The position numbers and the translations under genes were made by a program. Shown here piece by piece: positions 1-10,738 of a stretch of 64,000 bases of DNA (position 1 is its first letter; the number at the start of each line of letters is the position of its first letter). Where the stretch lies: the NCBI GenBank assembly GCA_021234155.1, contig JAJEKV010000016.1, forward strand, positions 1,238,001-1,302,000. Direction: 5' to 3'. The notes under the pieces were generated by a model. It was given only the letters and a program-made list of their open reading frames with translations, was not told the origin of the DNA and searched no databases. Source of the DNA: Isoetes taiwanensis (taxonomy: Eukaryota > Streptophyta > Lycopodiopsida > Isoetales > Isoetaceae).

Positions 1-929
1 ACCTGCCCTTCATCAACCTTGAAAGTTAGCTAAGGGTTCTAACACCCCTGCATCTCAGCTCTCCTCAGCACTTGCTATTCTGCTTCTTCTGTTGCATGTG
101 GTCACTTTGCTCCACTCCAGTGGGCTGATTTGGTTGAAGATAATGTCGTCGATTCGCGTAGCGAATCAGCATTCTTGCTCAAGACGAGCATGCATGCATT
201 GCATGCGTCGCATGCATCCATCGCATGCGTTTTGGGCCGTTCTTCTGGTTGGGCGTTTGCTACTTATTGCGGAATTCTTCATCGACGTTTCATCGGCGCT
301 TCCTCTTCTCTCAGCAGTACCTTATTCTCTTTGAATTGTTTCCAGGCAGGGGAGGGGCTTCTTCCTGCCTGGTTTGGCCAATTTGGCGTTGCTTTCCTGC
401 TGTCCTTTCCGGCCTTTAGCCTTCATCCTGTGACCTTCGTCCTCGATCCTAGTTTGTTAAGGAAGTCCTTTGGTATTCGGGCGCTTTGTTGGTTTCATGC
501 GAGTCGCAGTGCAAGAATGTCGTCGATTCGCGTAGCGAATCGGCATTCTTGCTCAAGACGAGCATGCATTGCATGCGTCGCATGCATGCATCGCATGCGT
601 TTTGGGCCATTCTTCCGGTTGGGCGTTTGCTACTTATTGCGGAATTCTTCATCGACGTTTCATCGGCGCTTCCTCTTCTCTCAGCAGTACCTTATTCTCT
701 TTGAACCCACCCTCCCCCCCTTTCTTTGTTTATTATATTTTGTACAAGTTCTGTTTCATGTTTTTCCACCCAGTGGGTGATGCTTTTTTTTCCGCCCACA
801 GGGTGATGCTATTCTCTGGTATGTTTCTCGTTTGTTGTGTTGGTGATGTGCAGGTACAGGTTGGCGAGCGCCATCCGTTTTGACTTCTCCATGCGGGGGT
901 TTTTGGGAGCGATTCTATGCCTTACGTTT

Positions 930-1112
930 GTCTAAGCCCCTTGCCGAAGGCTTATCACTAGGGTTTTTCCTCGAAAACCCGAAAGGGCGGGGTTTTTTAA
1001 TCCCGGTGATAAGCTTTCGGCAGGTACATCAGCCACTCATCTATTAGCATTGTATTTGTTTTTGGGGTCCAAATGATATAATTGGATTTTCCCTTTATTT
1101 TTCGTACCATTG
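930..1112 (+). repeat. SINE-like 3' module, copy 1
   Basis: A conserved stem lies here: TTATCAC pairs with GTGATAA around GGGTTTTTCCTCGAAAACCC and a second GGGTTTTTTAATCCC arm. The same architecture recurs at about 1950-2125 and, diverged, at 10565-10738, where it ends in a TTCTA repeat tail. A structured 3' body plus a short tandem tail suggests a SINE or another non-autonomous retroelement. No Pol III boxes were identified in this copy. Confidence 0.5.
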
Positions 1113-1949
1113 TAGAAATCTGCTGAGATGAATGAGAAGCCTATCTATCGGGCGCTTTGTTGGTTTCATGCGAGTCGCAGTGCAAGAATGTCGTCGATTC
1201 GCGTAGCGAATCGGCATTCTTGCTCAAGACGAGCATGCATACATTGCATGCGTCGCATGCATGCATCGCATACGTTTTGGGCCGTTCATCAGGTTGGGCG
1301 TTTGCTACTTATTGCAGAATTCTTCATCGACGTTTCATCGGCGCTTCCTCTTCTCTCAGCAGTACCTTATTCTCTTTGAATTGTTTCCAGGCAGGGGAGG
1401 GGCTTCTTCCTGCCTGGTTTGGCTAATTTGGCGTTGCTTTCCTGCTGTCCTTTTCGGCATGTAGCCTTCATCCTGTGACCTTCGTCCTCGATCCTAGTTT
1501 GTTAAGGAAGTCCTTTGGTATTCGGGCGCTTTGTTGGTTTCATGCGAGTCGCAGTGCAAGAATGTCGTCGATTCGCGTAGCGAATCGGCATTCTTGCTCA
1601 AGACGAGCATGCATGCATTGCATGCGTCGCATGCATGCATTGCATACGTTTTGGGTCGTTCATCAGGTTGGGCGTTTGATACTTATTGCAGAATTCTTCA
1701 TCGACGTTTCATCGGCGCTTCCTCTTACCCTCCCCCCCTTCTTTGTTTATTATATTTTGTACAAGTTGTGTTTGTCATGTTTTTCCACCCGGTGGGTGAT
1801 GCTTTTTTTCCACCCACTGGGTGATGCTATTCTTTGGTATGTTTCTCGTTTGTTGTTGGTGATGTGCGCAGTGCTGGGTTGGCGAGCGCCATCCGTTTTG
1901 ACTTCTCCATGCGCGGGTTTTTGGGAGCGATTCTATGCCTTACGTTTGT

Positions 1950-2125
1950 CTAAGCCCCTTGCCGAAGGCTTATCACTAGGGTTTTTCCTCGAAAACCCGA
2001 AAGGGTGGGGTTTTTTTAATCCCGGTGATAAGCTTTCGGCAGGTACATCAGCCACTCATCTATTAGCATTGTATTTGTTTTGGGGTCCAAATGATATAAT
2101 TGGATTTTCCCTTTATTTTTCGTGG
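1950..2125 (+). repeat. SINE-like 3' module, copy 2
   Basis: Second copy of the module at 930-1112, nearly identical because it sits in the second tandem unit. It has the same stem and the same downstream GGGGTCCAAATGATATAATT segment. Confidence 0.5.
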
Positions 2126-2230
2126 GTAGTTCGCATGTGTGCGGCTATCCACTGTCCACCATTGTAGAAAATCTGCTGAGATGAATGAGAAGCCTATGGC
2201 GCTTTGTTGGTTTCATGCGAGTCGCAGTGC

Positions 2231-2839
2231 AAGAATACTGTTTTGTTGAAGGCCCAAGTTACATCTTCAAACTCTCCTGAGATTCCAATAGTCACATCGG
2301 ATCTGATGCCGTTACAGGTTCAATGTGGTTAGCCTCTTAAGCAGAGCCTTCTCTCCTTTTACTTATCTAGTATGGAGTAAGCAAATGGTATCACAGACTC
2401 GTGTTCCAGCAGCACCCTCTTGTGCTTATACGACTACATGAGAAATATTCATTTTGTACCCTTTTTTATTTTTTTGAAAGAAAGAAATGGTTTTATCATT
2501 AATTATAAAATCTCAAGTACATAGTAAAGAACATCCTTTCTGATACAGAGGCATGGCAAAGATAGGAGTTTATAACCGGTACAGGGCCTTATAGCACAAT
2601 AGAACTATGATCACTTGAAACATCAAAAAAATTATAAGATGTATAGGATAAGTAATTATAGAGTCCTGAATGTAAAATTCTTTCAAAATGTCCAACTGCT
2701 CGAGCAGATCATGAAGTAAATGACCAACTATTATCCCTGCTCTTGAATCCTGCCAACAGGTTAATATTCCAAAATAGTGAAGCTAGATCAAAAATTAAAC
2801 AAGAGCAGAAGTATGTTCTGGGTAAAGCAAGGAAGATGT
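2231..2839. other. Intergenic, no recognised feature
   Basis: AT-rich DNA with no credible coding frame. It separates the tandem array from the LINE relic. A poly-T/GAAAG stretch near 2460-2490 could be a retroelement tail, but this is not certain. Confidence 0.4.
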
Positions 2840-3850
2840 AATGATTAGGAGTCTGCAAAGAAAATGGAGTTAAAATAGGCATTGAAGGCATCAGTAATTC
2901 CAAAGGAGTATTGCTTAGCAGGCCAATTATTGCTGTAGAACAGACGAAATTTGTCCTTGTCCTCCAAAAGAATTAGAAAGGATTCATACATATCAGCAAG
3001 GAGCTTATGATTGTAATACATGGTTCTGTATCTTGTCAATTGCCTCTCAGTGAGAATGAGATTATTATTCACCAGAAATGTCCACAAAGAATGGATTTGT
3101 ACTACCTCCCTACAGAAGATAGCAGCCCACAGATCTTCACTGTCTTTCTGATACCTCCTGTGCCCTGCTCTCATTAGGAAAGATTCCATTGAAGTGGCTA
3201 AATTATTCTGCAGAATCAGATCTGGGAATGCTCATCAAGTTTATTTCTTCCATCTCCACGAAGGACTCAAGATGTTCTAAGATCATCAGAAAAGAGAAAT
3301 GTTAGAATCTACTACATTCAAATTGGAAACAAATAATTCAAAGTGTCCCTTACACTCTCCATAATTCCTGTCATAGTTAGTACCATATCTTTTCTTATGA
3401 GCAGTAGCAAGATTTTCAAAGTCAAATTAAAAATGAAGCTTTATCCAAAAGATAGAAAGCCTCTTTTTCCCATACAGTACACGATTTCTAGATTTCCATA
3501 TATTCCACAAAGCAATGTAAATAATGGTATTGACAAATTTATCATCAGATTGGAGAAGGAAAAGAAGATTTTGATTATCTGCTATACCAAATTTGCTAGC
3601 AAACCAAGTCCGGAAGCCATTAAGCTTACTACAAAAGAAGATATGACTCATATTCTCATCACTGCCATATACCATAGGACAGTTTGCCATAATATTGGGA
3701 TTTTTCTTAGATAAGGAATAAAGATTGTTCAAACTGCCATTAGTAATAAGCCAAATAAAATAAGATATCTTTGGAGGACAGTAGGAGTTCCAAACGTTAT
3801 GGAAAAGGGCCTTAAAAAAAAAAAACTAATCATATATTTCTTATAAACAA
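2840..3850 (-). pseudogene. Degenerate LINE, RT zinc-binding region
   Basis: The minus strand at about 3850-3427 encodes, in one frame, the region that follows reverse transcriptase in plant L1-type LINEs. It begins PPKISYFIWL, continues with a Cys/His-type motif around CPMVYGSDENMSHIFFC, then WFASKFGI and the hallmark ALWNIWKSRNRVLYGKK. A second open stretch at 3189-2845 (minus) lies downstream and may be the rest of the 3' region; I do not recognise it. No RT catalytic YxDD region and no intact ORF are visible, so this is a 5'-truncated, decayed copy. The family assignment rests on the WNIWKxRNR motif and the zinc-binding context. Confidence 0.75.
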
Positions 3851-5264
3851 GAATGATATTAGCTAAACTAGCCCGAAATTCATTCTAAAAGTTTCTATGG
3901 TTTCGCTAAACAATACAAAATTTCACTCTCTTACTTTCTAGCATTTGGGTAAAGAGCTCCAGAGTTGGTGCAGTCCCGAAAAAAGTTAAGCTAAAATGAT
4001 TATTTTTTCCCAATTTTTTCCATTTACTTTAGCCATTTTTTTTTTCAAAAAATGTGCTAAAAAATTGCCGAATAGCTAAGTTTAGCCCTTAAATTATTCC
4101 ATGTGTACTATCAAGTAGAACAAAGAAGGAATAAATTGTGTCTGAAAAGAAAAGAGATAAAGAAAGCGACCTTTATCCAAACTTCAGTTCCAGAAGGAAG
4201 CCCTGGCAATTTCCATTTATGTATTGGTGTCGGAAGCTGCAAATCATTCAAAATTATCAGGTTAAGCCTGAACAAAAGAAACAAAACAAACAAAACAAGA
4301 ATATAGATTTCAAAATGTTGTCCAAAGATAGAACTTCTTTATTGTTGGTTCAGGAGGCCAAGAGATTTTAGCCAATATAGAAAGACAACAAAATTCAATG
4401 AACCCCTAATTGACAAATTAGGATGCCTGATCGCTTAGCGTCCAAAGCAGCGTTGGTACTTCAGAAGAATTACTAGCATTGCTTTCAGATTCCAGTAATA
4501 TTCAATAAAGATGCACCAGAATGCATATAGTTGCAAGGTCAACAACTAAGTTTTGCTCTCGAGTTGTTGACTAAGTTTGCACCCAACGAGTATCAAATAC
4601 TTTCTTGTATAATAACAATCAGCCAGATGAATTGAAATATAGAAATTTAAAATGATATGGCACAAGCAAAAGTTGCAGCATCAGCAACTTCAGAGACACA
4701 TTTTCTGATGCAATCACTGTTGAAGCATCAGGAGCCAGAAACATGATAATTCAAGATCGTAGTAAGCAACACGCTACACACCATACAATTCCTTACCATC
4801 ATCATAATAGCACACACATTATTTGTGTTGTCATCATTTTCCCTGCTTTGAGGAACTGCTCCACTACCATGACAGTCTAACAATCCAAATGTTTCCGGAA
4901 ACTTCTTCAACTACTGACCTAAGCTCCAAAAATGAGAGTCAAGCATCTAGAACTCATCACTGCTCGTCAACATAATTGCATGCAGCTTTGACTGAACAGT
5001 AGCTATTATTGGCTCCTCAAACTTCATAGGGTTTTCCCCTTAGAGAACAAGGAAAACAATGGCAAAACAAGTAACGCATCACCATGTTTTGCAAACCCTC
5101 AGACTAAATGAGAAAAATGCATCAAAATGCAATCACCTTTCGCATTGATTTGTGCTTCTGGGATTGAAGGAGTAACCTTATCTTCTCAAAAAGCCCTGGA
5201 TATGGCACTAGCAGAGAGCAAATCTGGCTATGGTGCTACCCTGAAAAGAGCCAGAGATATGTAC
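3851..5264. other. Intergenic or intronic, nothing recognised
   Basis: AT-rich DNA with short frames only. Nothing here could be tied to a family. Confidence 0.4.
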
Positions 5265-5359
5265 CTGTACTTCTGCTTATGCTTCCGTTGCCATGGATCA
5301 ACCGCAAGAAAAGGAAGGAGCTCATTCATGCCACTGTCATCGCCGAAGGAGACTTGCAT
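5265..5359 (-). CDS. Possible first exon of an unknown gene
   Basis: On the minus strand an ATG at 5359 opens a short acidic-to-basic frame that starts MQVSFGDDSGMNELLPFLAV and reaches a Lys/His-rich end. It is followed by possible GT donors near 5265-5270 (GTACAG, then GTACAT). Amino-acid usage looks coding and the ATG is well placed, but no downstream exon could be joined. I do not recognise the protein, and the frame could be fortuitous. Confidence 0.25.
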
Positions 5360-6087
5360 AGCTTTTCAAAGAAGACCCAAACAATCCCTACCGTTAGACA
5401 CATCCCAAACAAATCTTCGCCGTCTAAGTGTCACTAGGTGTCACAAAAAATCTAAGCAATCGCAATGGCTTATATAGAATATTCTATGGCATATTATAAT
5501 CAGAACAAATTGAGGCCTTCTATACGTCACTCCATCCTCCAACAACAGGGTTGGCCCCTACGGGCAACCCAAAAAAAATAAAACCAATCTAGGTACTTTT
5601 AAACAAACATCTGGATGGGCAAGCTCATACATGGATAGCTGCAAAAGCACGCAGACTTCGTATACACAATCAAAGTAGAAGGTCAAGAAGCATAACAGCC
5701 AAGCCAAATTCACTTCTAAATATATTCTTGTTCTTTGCAAAGCCTTACATCATTTGCATCCAATAAATAAGCTATTTTATCAAACAAAAACGAGATATTG
5801 CCTTTTCAAGCACTTGCAAAGCCAAAGCACCCAATCTAAATGGTAGATCCAAGTTGTCAGCTATTTGCCGCAAAGGCATGAAGTTGATATCCTTCAGTTC
5901 TGTACAACTAATCGCTTCGTGTCCATGCTTAACAAGCATGATAGGGCAGCTGGGCGGACATAGGAACGCAGATCAACCTCAATATATGTAAAAGGTAGAT
6001 CAACCTGCAATATACCTCACAACTCTCAGATTTCTTATTTCCAGGAAAGCAGCTGTATGAAAGAAAAAGTAAAGGCAGTTATAGAAG
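5360..6087. other. Intergenic, nothing recognised
   Basis: No coding frame, RNA gene or repeat was recognised up to the TTA duplication that flanks the TIR element at 6091. Confidence 0.4.
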
Positions 6088-7793
6088 TTAGGGCCATTGC
6101 ACACTGGCCGTTATGTTAGGTTAAATTTTTAATCTAACTGATGCTCCTTTATGTTAAGGTAATCTAACTACAAGATTTTACTTCACACTATCCGTTAGAT
6201 TAAAAATTAGCATAACGGCAACCGTTATAAAACACTTCACACTGCAACATACCGTTAGGTTACATTACACTTAATCTAACGGAAACCGTTACAAATTCCT
6301 TCACACTGCACGACACTGTTAGGTTATGTTATACCTAACCTAACGGAAACCGTTATAATCACTTCACACTACATGACGTCGTTAAGTTACATTACACCTA
6401 AAATGACGAAAATCTAACATAAGTATCTTGCATTGTTGAACTTGCATGATCTATAGGAGTGCAAATGGTTATTTACCTACAAAAGTGATTTTAAAGTATC
6501 CATCTGTCCTTTGTCAAAACCTTTTCACCCTTTTTATAGATTGTATTCTAACAATCATTTCTGAAGATGTCATGATCAATTTATGAGAATATGACTTCTT
6601 TGTACCTATTACTCTATCAGAGTTGCGTAAACTTATGATATCTAGTCTTATTTCCATTGTATCATACCACCAAAAGTATCAAAACATTTGTCAGCATTCA
6701 TTTGAAAATTGTTCAATTCAGTTCAGTTTGAGAAGGAAAGAACCCTTCTGTTTTACCAAACTGGACAAAGCATGCATATCCCACCAAAATATCCGGGGCT
6801 ATATCAGGTCATATGCTCCCATGGGCCACGAAATCTACTAAAAAAGCTATTCCAGTAGCCAAAAGAACCAAGTCTTTTATGCTGACCTTTGATGCAGGTC
6901 AAAACACAATAGACAGCAAAGTCAATACCCATCCCTAGAATATTCCAGAATATGTTGGCCTCACTGGTTTTTCAAATACCAGAGCAATGTAAGCCTGCAC
7001 AAATTTAACCCAAATGAGAAGCTTAAGTTTGTTTGGCAAAGGGATTATTTCGTGCTCTGCCCAAGACAACATTCTGTTTCTTCTTGCAGTGGAAAGATTG
7101 AGAAAGACAATGAAGCAAATTCTCACAATTCGCCTGCAATATGTACGTCCTGGAAGCCTCACTACCATGAGGCATATCGTGTTGATGGCAGCTAGAGAGT
7201 AACTGATGAAGGTCCTAGGAGCAACATGCTCTGATCTAAATCATGAAGCCATGAAGCTTCTGAACTTCTATATCTAGCAACATGCTTTGATCTTCTCTAG
7301 AGATTACAATTCTAGAAGAATGAATGGGAGCAATAATTTGTTGTACAATTCAGCGTACATCATGTGGGCAATACATCATGTCGCCAGAGGAGGGATTTGA
7401 TTGTCAATAAAAAATCCTTCCTGTAAAAAGGCCCCTACTAGTGCAAATATCAAGTTGAAGGAAAATGGCATGTAAGGGAAAAACAACAAAGAAAAATAAA
7501 TAAAAACATCTTCAATCTGTTCGAACATGCTTGGAAGTCTAATTTACATAACTGTGACTAGCATGCCAACCACTGAACCAGAAGGCAGGCCATACCTTAA
7601 AAATATAATGCTGCAAACAATTGGGCCCATGCGTATGCTTGGGCACCTTATTTTTCCATCACAAAGTGATGGAACTTATTTGTTATGTACCCCAAACCAT
7701 CATTCAATTTGCATGCTTATCCACAACTTATTCCCTAATATAGCAGAGCTCCTTCCTGCATCTTTCTTCTGCACCTTTCTTGTGCTTCTGGAT

Positions 7794-8738
7794 CTAATCT
7801 GAAAGCCTCTCTGGTATCCAATCACAAAGCAAAATAGTATCCAATTGGGTACTACTGTTGTTGGTTAGGCTAGGGTCATTCTGAATTGCTACTTGTGGGC
7901 AATCTCCTCCTTCAAATTCGAGTATAAAAGATGTGCAAACAGGAGCAAACATAGGCATGGATCTGAGGGCTAATTCAGAACCCTGTGATTTGGGCGCTGA
8001 TCCTTCAAGTTTACTGCTCATCTCCACAGTATTATGATGATCACTACTACCAGTATCTGTGGCACTGCCAGTTGTATGTGTACTGATATTTTGAAAAGAA
8101 CTTGTTTTCCTATCTCCCTGGTCCATGTTCTGGCTTGAAGGATGTGCCTGATTTTGAGAACTCATAAAAGAAGCCACTGCAGCTGCAATTGCAGCAGTAA
8201 AATTAGGATCAGAGGTAATGGCAGCAGTAGCTGCATTTACTGTTTCTGCTAGAGATGGAATACTGGAACTTGCAGCAGTCTCAGGTAGTTGGATCCTACC
8301 AGAAACCATAGATGGAGCACTGCAAGTTTTATTATGGTTACCATATTGGACTTGTGAAGAATTAGATGTTGAAAAAGTAGGCATGGTGATGGACTGAGCA
8401 GAAATTAGCAAGGGATTAGATGGTGAAGCACGCACAGGAGCATCCTCTGTTTTAACTCCAGTGGAAAGGCTAAGCTGTGTGGCAGAATTAGTGCTGAGAT
8501 CAAGCGTTACAGTAGGAAAAGGTGTTGTAGCAGATATTGTTGGTGTTCCAATAGTGGAGCAATTGCTTAAATTTCCTGCCAAAAAGCTTGCATCACTAAC
8601 TGTTGATCCCGAAACAATCATACTTGCTGCTGCAGCAGTAGTAGAAGCCATAGCCTGTGCTGCTGGTGGAAGTGCATGGCTGTGAGTTCCCTCATAAGTT
8701 GTAATCAAAACTGAAGTATCATCTGCACATCTTTGAAC
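7794..8738 (-). pseudogene. Group IIb WRKY factor, last exon only
   Basis: The frame begins directly after a consensus acceptor (AAACAG, splice after 8739) with [20 protein letters not shown] and then HALPPAA. This is the C-terminal part of a WRKY zinc finger with its His-X-His pair, followed by the [12 protein letters not shown] stretch typical of group IIb (WRKY6/31/42/72-like). The boundary is exactly the phase-0 V-type intron (before VQR) that defines groups IIa/IIb. The tail is Ser/Thr/Ala-rich and ends at 7794-7796. WRKYGQK and the Cys pair should lie in an upstream exon, but none is visible between 8740 and the element end at 9767. The exon is open over about 315 codons, so capture may be recent or the frame selected. 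It could not bind DNA alone. Confidence 0.85.
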
Positions 8739-9077
8739 CTGTTTTCTTCCCATACCTTGGTTTGGTGACGTATCTTTGGGAACTACAAAACGTAGATATT
8801 CCAGAGATGAACTTGAACAATGTTTTTAAGGACCAATTCTTTGGCAAAACTAGTTATGCAACTTTTGGCCCTCTGAAAAAACTACAGGTATTACTCACAC
8901 AAACAAAGAAGTAAAAGTTTTTATGTGCTATGTTGTGACAGGGTTGCCCACTAACATAAACACGTAGCAAGCACTATATAACATTGAGGTTTCCTTTCTG
9001 GCCATACTTCTCATATAGAATTCTTAGATCAACAAGAAACTTCATAGGGTTGTTCGTCACAATTAAACCTGGGAAAA

Positions 9078-9297
9078 TCAAAGCAACCAAGAGATCCCTT
9101 GTTGGTGTGATCGAGTTTGTAAATCTCCATGTCTCTGTGATTCGTGGTCACTCGTTATGCCAGAGCCATCTTGCTGCTGGAGATACAGGGGTTGCAAATC
9201 CCCATTTCCTTGTAGATGCCCATGAAGATTCTGTTGGTTGGGATCAAATGTTACCATATTTTCATTCTGATACTGCTCTGAGTAGCCCACATTACGA
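9078..9297 (-). pseudogene. Gln-rich captured exon, gene unknown
   Basis: An acceptor TTTTCAG at 9298-9304 (minus strand) precedes an open frame rich in Gln, Asn and His (for example FDPNQQNLHGHLQGNGD, then LYLQQQDGSG). Low-complexity activation-domain-like composition suggests a transcription factor, possibly a different parent from the WRKY exon or an earlier exon of it. The downstream donor is uncertain. I cannot name the family. Confidence 0.4.
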
Positions 9298-9770
9298 CTG
9301 AAAATGATTTTGAAAATGATATTTTCATTCTCTCAAACCCTACTGAAAATGATTTTGAAAAAAGCCTTTAATATACAAAGAATCGATTCCTTACCTGGAA
9401 AAAGCAAGTTGCACTCTGGAAGTTCGACTGTAAGCTTCACAAGCTCCAAGCCGGAAGCAGCTGGTATGCTTGAGAGATGGAGAAACGCGATTTGACGCCT
9501 TCGAGCTTTGGTAACGGTGCTTAATGGATGCTCGATAGGAGGGGTTAACTTACGTCGGCATTTTTTCGAGTCTATTAGCTCCGTTAAATCTTAACCTAAC
9601 ATAATGCATATGTGAATCACTGCTAAGAGGCACCGTTAGCTTAACCGAACCGTTATCTTTTAACCCCCCCTTAACTTAACGGAATCTCCTAACGGCGCCT
9701 ATGTGAAGGCCAGATAGCTAGTTTTTCCTAACATAACGGAGTTTAACCCCCTAGTGTGAAATGGCCCTTA

Positions 9771-10224
9771 GCCTGCAGCCTAACGGAGCTTCTCTTCCGA
9801 AAAGCACTAGAATATAGAATATAGGGGAACCTAAATATGAAGCCTATCCTTAAAGACTTTCCCATCTTTGGAATCATCAGGTCTACCTGATTTCTCAGGT
9901 TCACGGGTACTTTGATAGCTAACAAGGTGAGAGCTGTCAATGTCGGTGTAACATATTCTTCTGCTGGCAACTTAAGCATTAGCCTCCGCCCTATTTGGAA
10001 AATAAAATAGCAGCAAGACTGCATGGACGTGATTTTGGCAAATAAAAATAACCATGGACCATTACTAAATAGGGTATTTACTAAAAGCTTTGTTTCATCC
10101 GGAAAAATGTAAAAATTAAAATATAAAAGACCCTTGGTATCTTTTATAGCTTATAGATAGCTAATAATGCTGCCTAATCCAACAATCTTACTTTTTGCTT
10201 GTAACAAAGATTAGAGTGTGATAT
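9771..10224. other. Coding-like minus-strand stretch, unresolved
   Basis: Between the TIR element and the relic at 10225 a minus-strand frame (10024-9743) and a neighbouring frame both look exon-like over about 160 bp. They disagree in frame and end in the TIR element, so no gene is called. Confidence 0.3.
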
Positions 10225-10545
10225 AAGACCTGACCAGATCTCCTATATCAGCAACATGAAGATTGTGGGAATGGATAAAGTTGGCATTTCCAAAAATTTC
10301 ATCATAACCAATATCCTGTGCTTGTGAAAGCATTTAGCCAACATATTTGCTAGCAATTCCATCTGCATTATAACCATCCTTCTTTCTGTCAAATTGCCCA
10401 TATCCGAGTGGGATATGTTCAGGTAGTTGTGCTTGACTAGCCGCTGCATGAGTTATTGAATACGGCATCCATGGGCTTGTTGGGGTCATACCTCCAGGAG
10501 GTTCTGGATACACGGACTCAGTTGTGTCCTCCGGGGCAGTACTGA
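10225..10545 (-). pseudogene. Unrecognised coding relic with one in-frame stop
   Basis: Reading the minus strand, one frame gives PEDTTESVYPEPPGGMTPTS and a Tyr/Gly-rich stretch. An in-frame TAA then falls at about 10334, and the frame continues with MLSQAQDIGYDEIFGNANF and HSHNLHVADIGDLV before a possible donor. The coherent composition on both sides of a single stop suggests a decayed exon. A SINE-like copy abuts it on the right. The family is unknown. Confidence 0.4.
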
Positions 10546-10559
10546 ATTGTCCTATACAA

Positions 10560-10738
10560 TTGTACAGTTGTACCAGCGTACTTATTACTGCTAAGATTTT
10601 TCCCTCGAAAACCCTTCGGGGCATGGGTTTATTAATCCTGACAGTAATACGCTTACTGCCCTCTTTTTGTTTGGGTCCCATAGGCCAATTGGTCTCCGTG
10701 GACAATAAAAAATCTATTCTATTCTATTCTCTAAACAC
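10560..10738 (+). repeat. SINE-like element with TTCTA tail
   Basis: A hairpin body (TTTTTCCCTCGAAAACCC, then GGGTTTATTAATCCTGACAG) is followed by CCAATTGGTCTCCGTGGAC, AATAAAAAATC and three TTCTA repeats. The same 3' end occurs on the opposite strand at 35353-35445, and a weaker one at 44795-44900. This makes it a dispersed family with a tandem pentanucleotide tail. Confidence 0.65.

Larger units (their letters stand above)
143..2230. repeat. Tandem array of ~1.05 kb hairpin-rich units
   Basis: Two nearly identical units of about 1045 bp follow each other (143 onward and 1188 onward), and a third begins at about 2198 and breaks off. Each unit contains two copies of a ~190 bp block (near 143, 517, 1188 and 1562) separated by a ~180 bp spacer. 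The block opens with a long hairpin, arms GCAAGAATG and CATTCTTGC around the inner palindrome GATTCGCGTAGCGAATC, followed by clustered GCATGC palindromes. Open frames of 60-230 codons run through it in several frames on both strands. They are a by-product of the repeat and not genes. The unit may be a structured non-autonomous retroelement or a satellite seed. Confidence 0.85.
6091..9767. mobile_element. PIF/Harbinger-like TIR element with captured exons
   Basis: The left end GGGCCATTGCACACT and the right end (reverse complement GGGCCATTTCACACT) form terminal inverted repeats. They are flanked by a direct TTA on both sides (6088-6090 and 9768-9770). A three-base TWA duplication with GGG-starting ends is the signature of PIF/Harbinger. 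Subterminal DNA at 6100-6430 and 9590-9750 holds many short repeats of the type AACGGAAACCGTTA. The 3.7 kb interior has no transposase or Myb-like ORF. It contains a WRKY exon (7794-8738) and a Gln-rich exon (9078-9297), both minus strand. It is best read as a non-autonomous, gene-fragment-carrying element. Confidence 0.8.

Noticed and set aside
130-2167. Open frames of 60-230 codons in the left tandem array
   Set aside because: They repeat with the array in several frames and encode no recognisable protein; the lack of stops is a property of the repeat.
8461-8685. Plus-strand ORF opposite the WRKY exon
   Set aside because: It is the shadow of the Ala/Ser-rich minus-strand WRKY tail.
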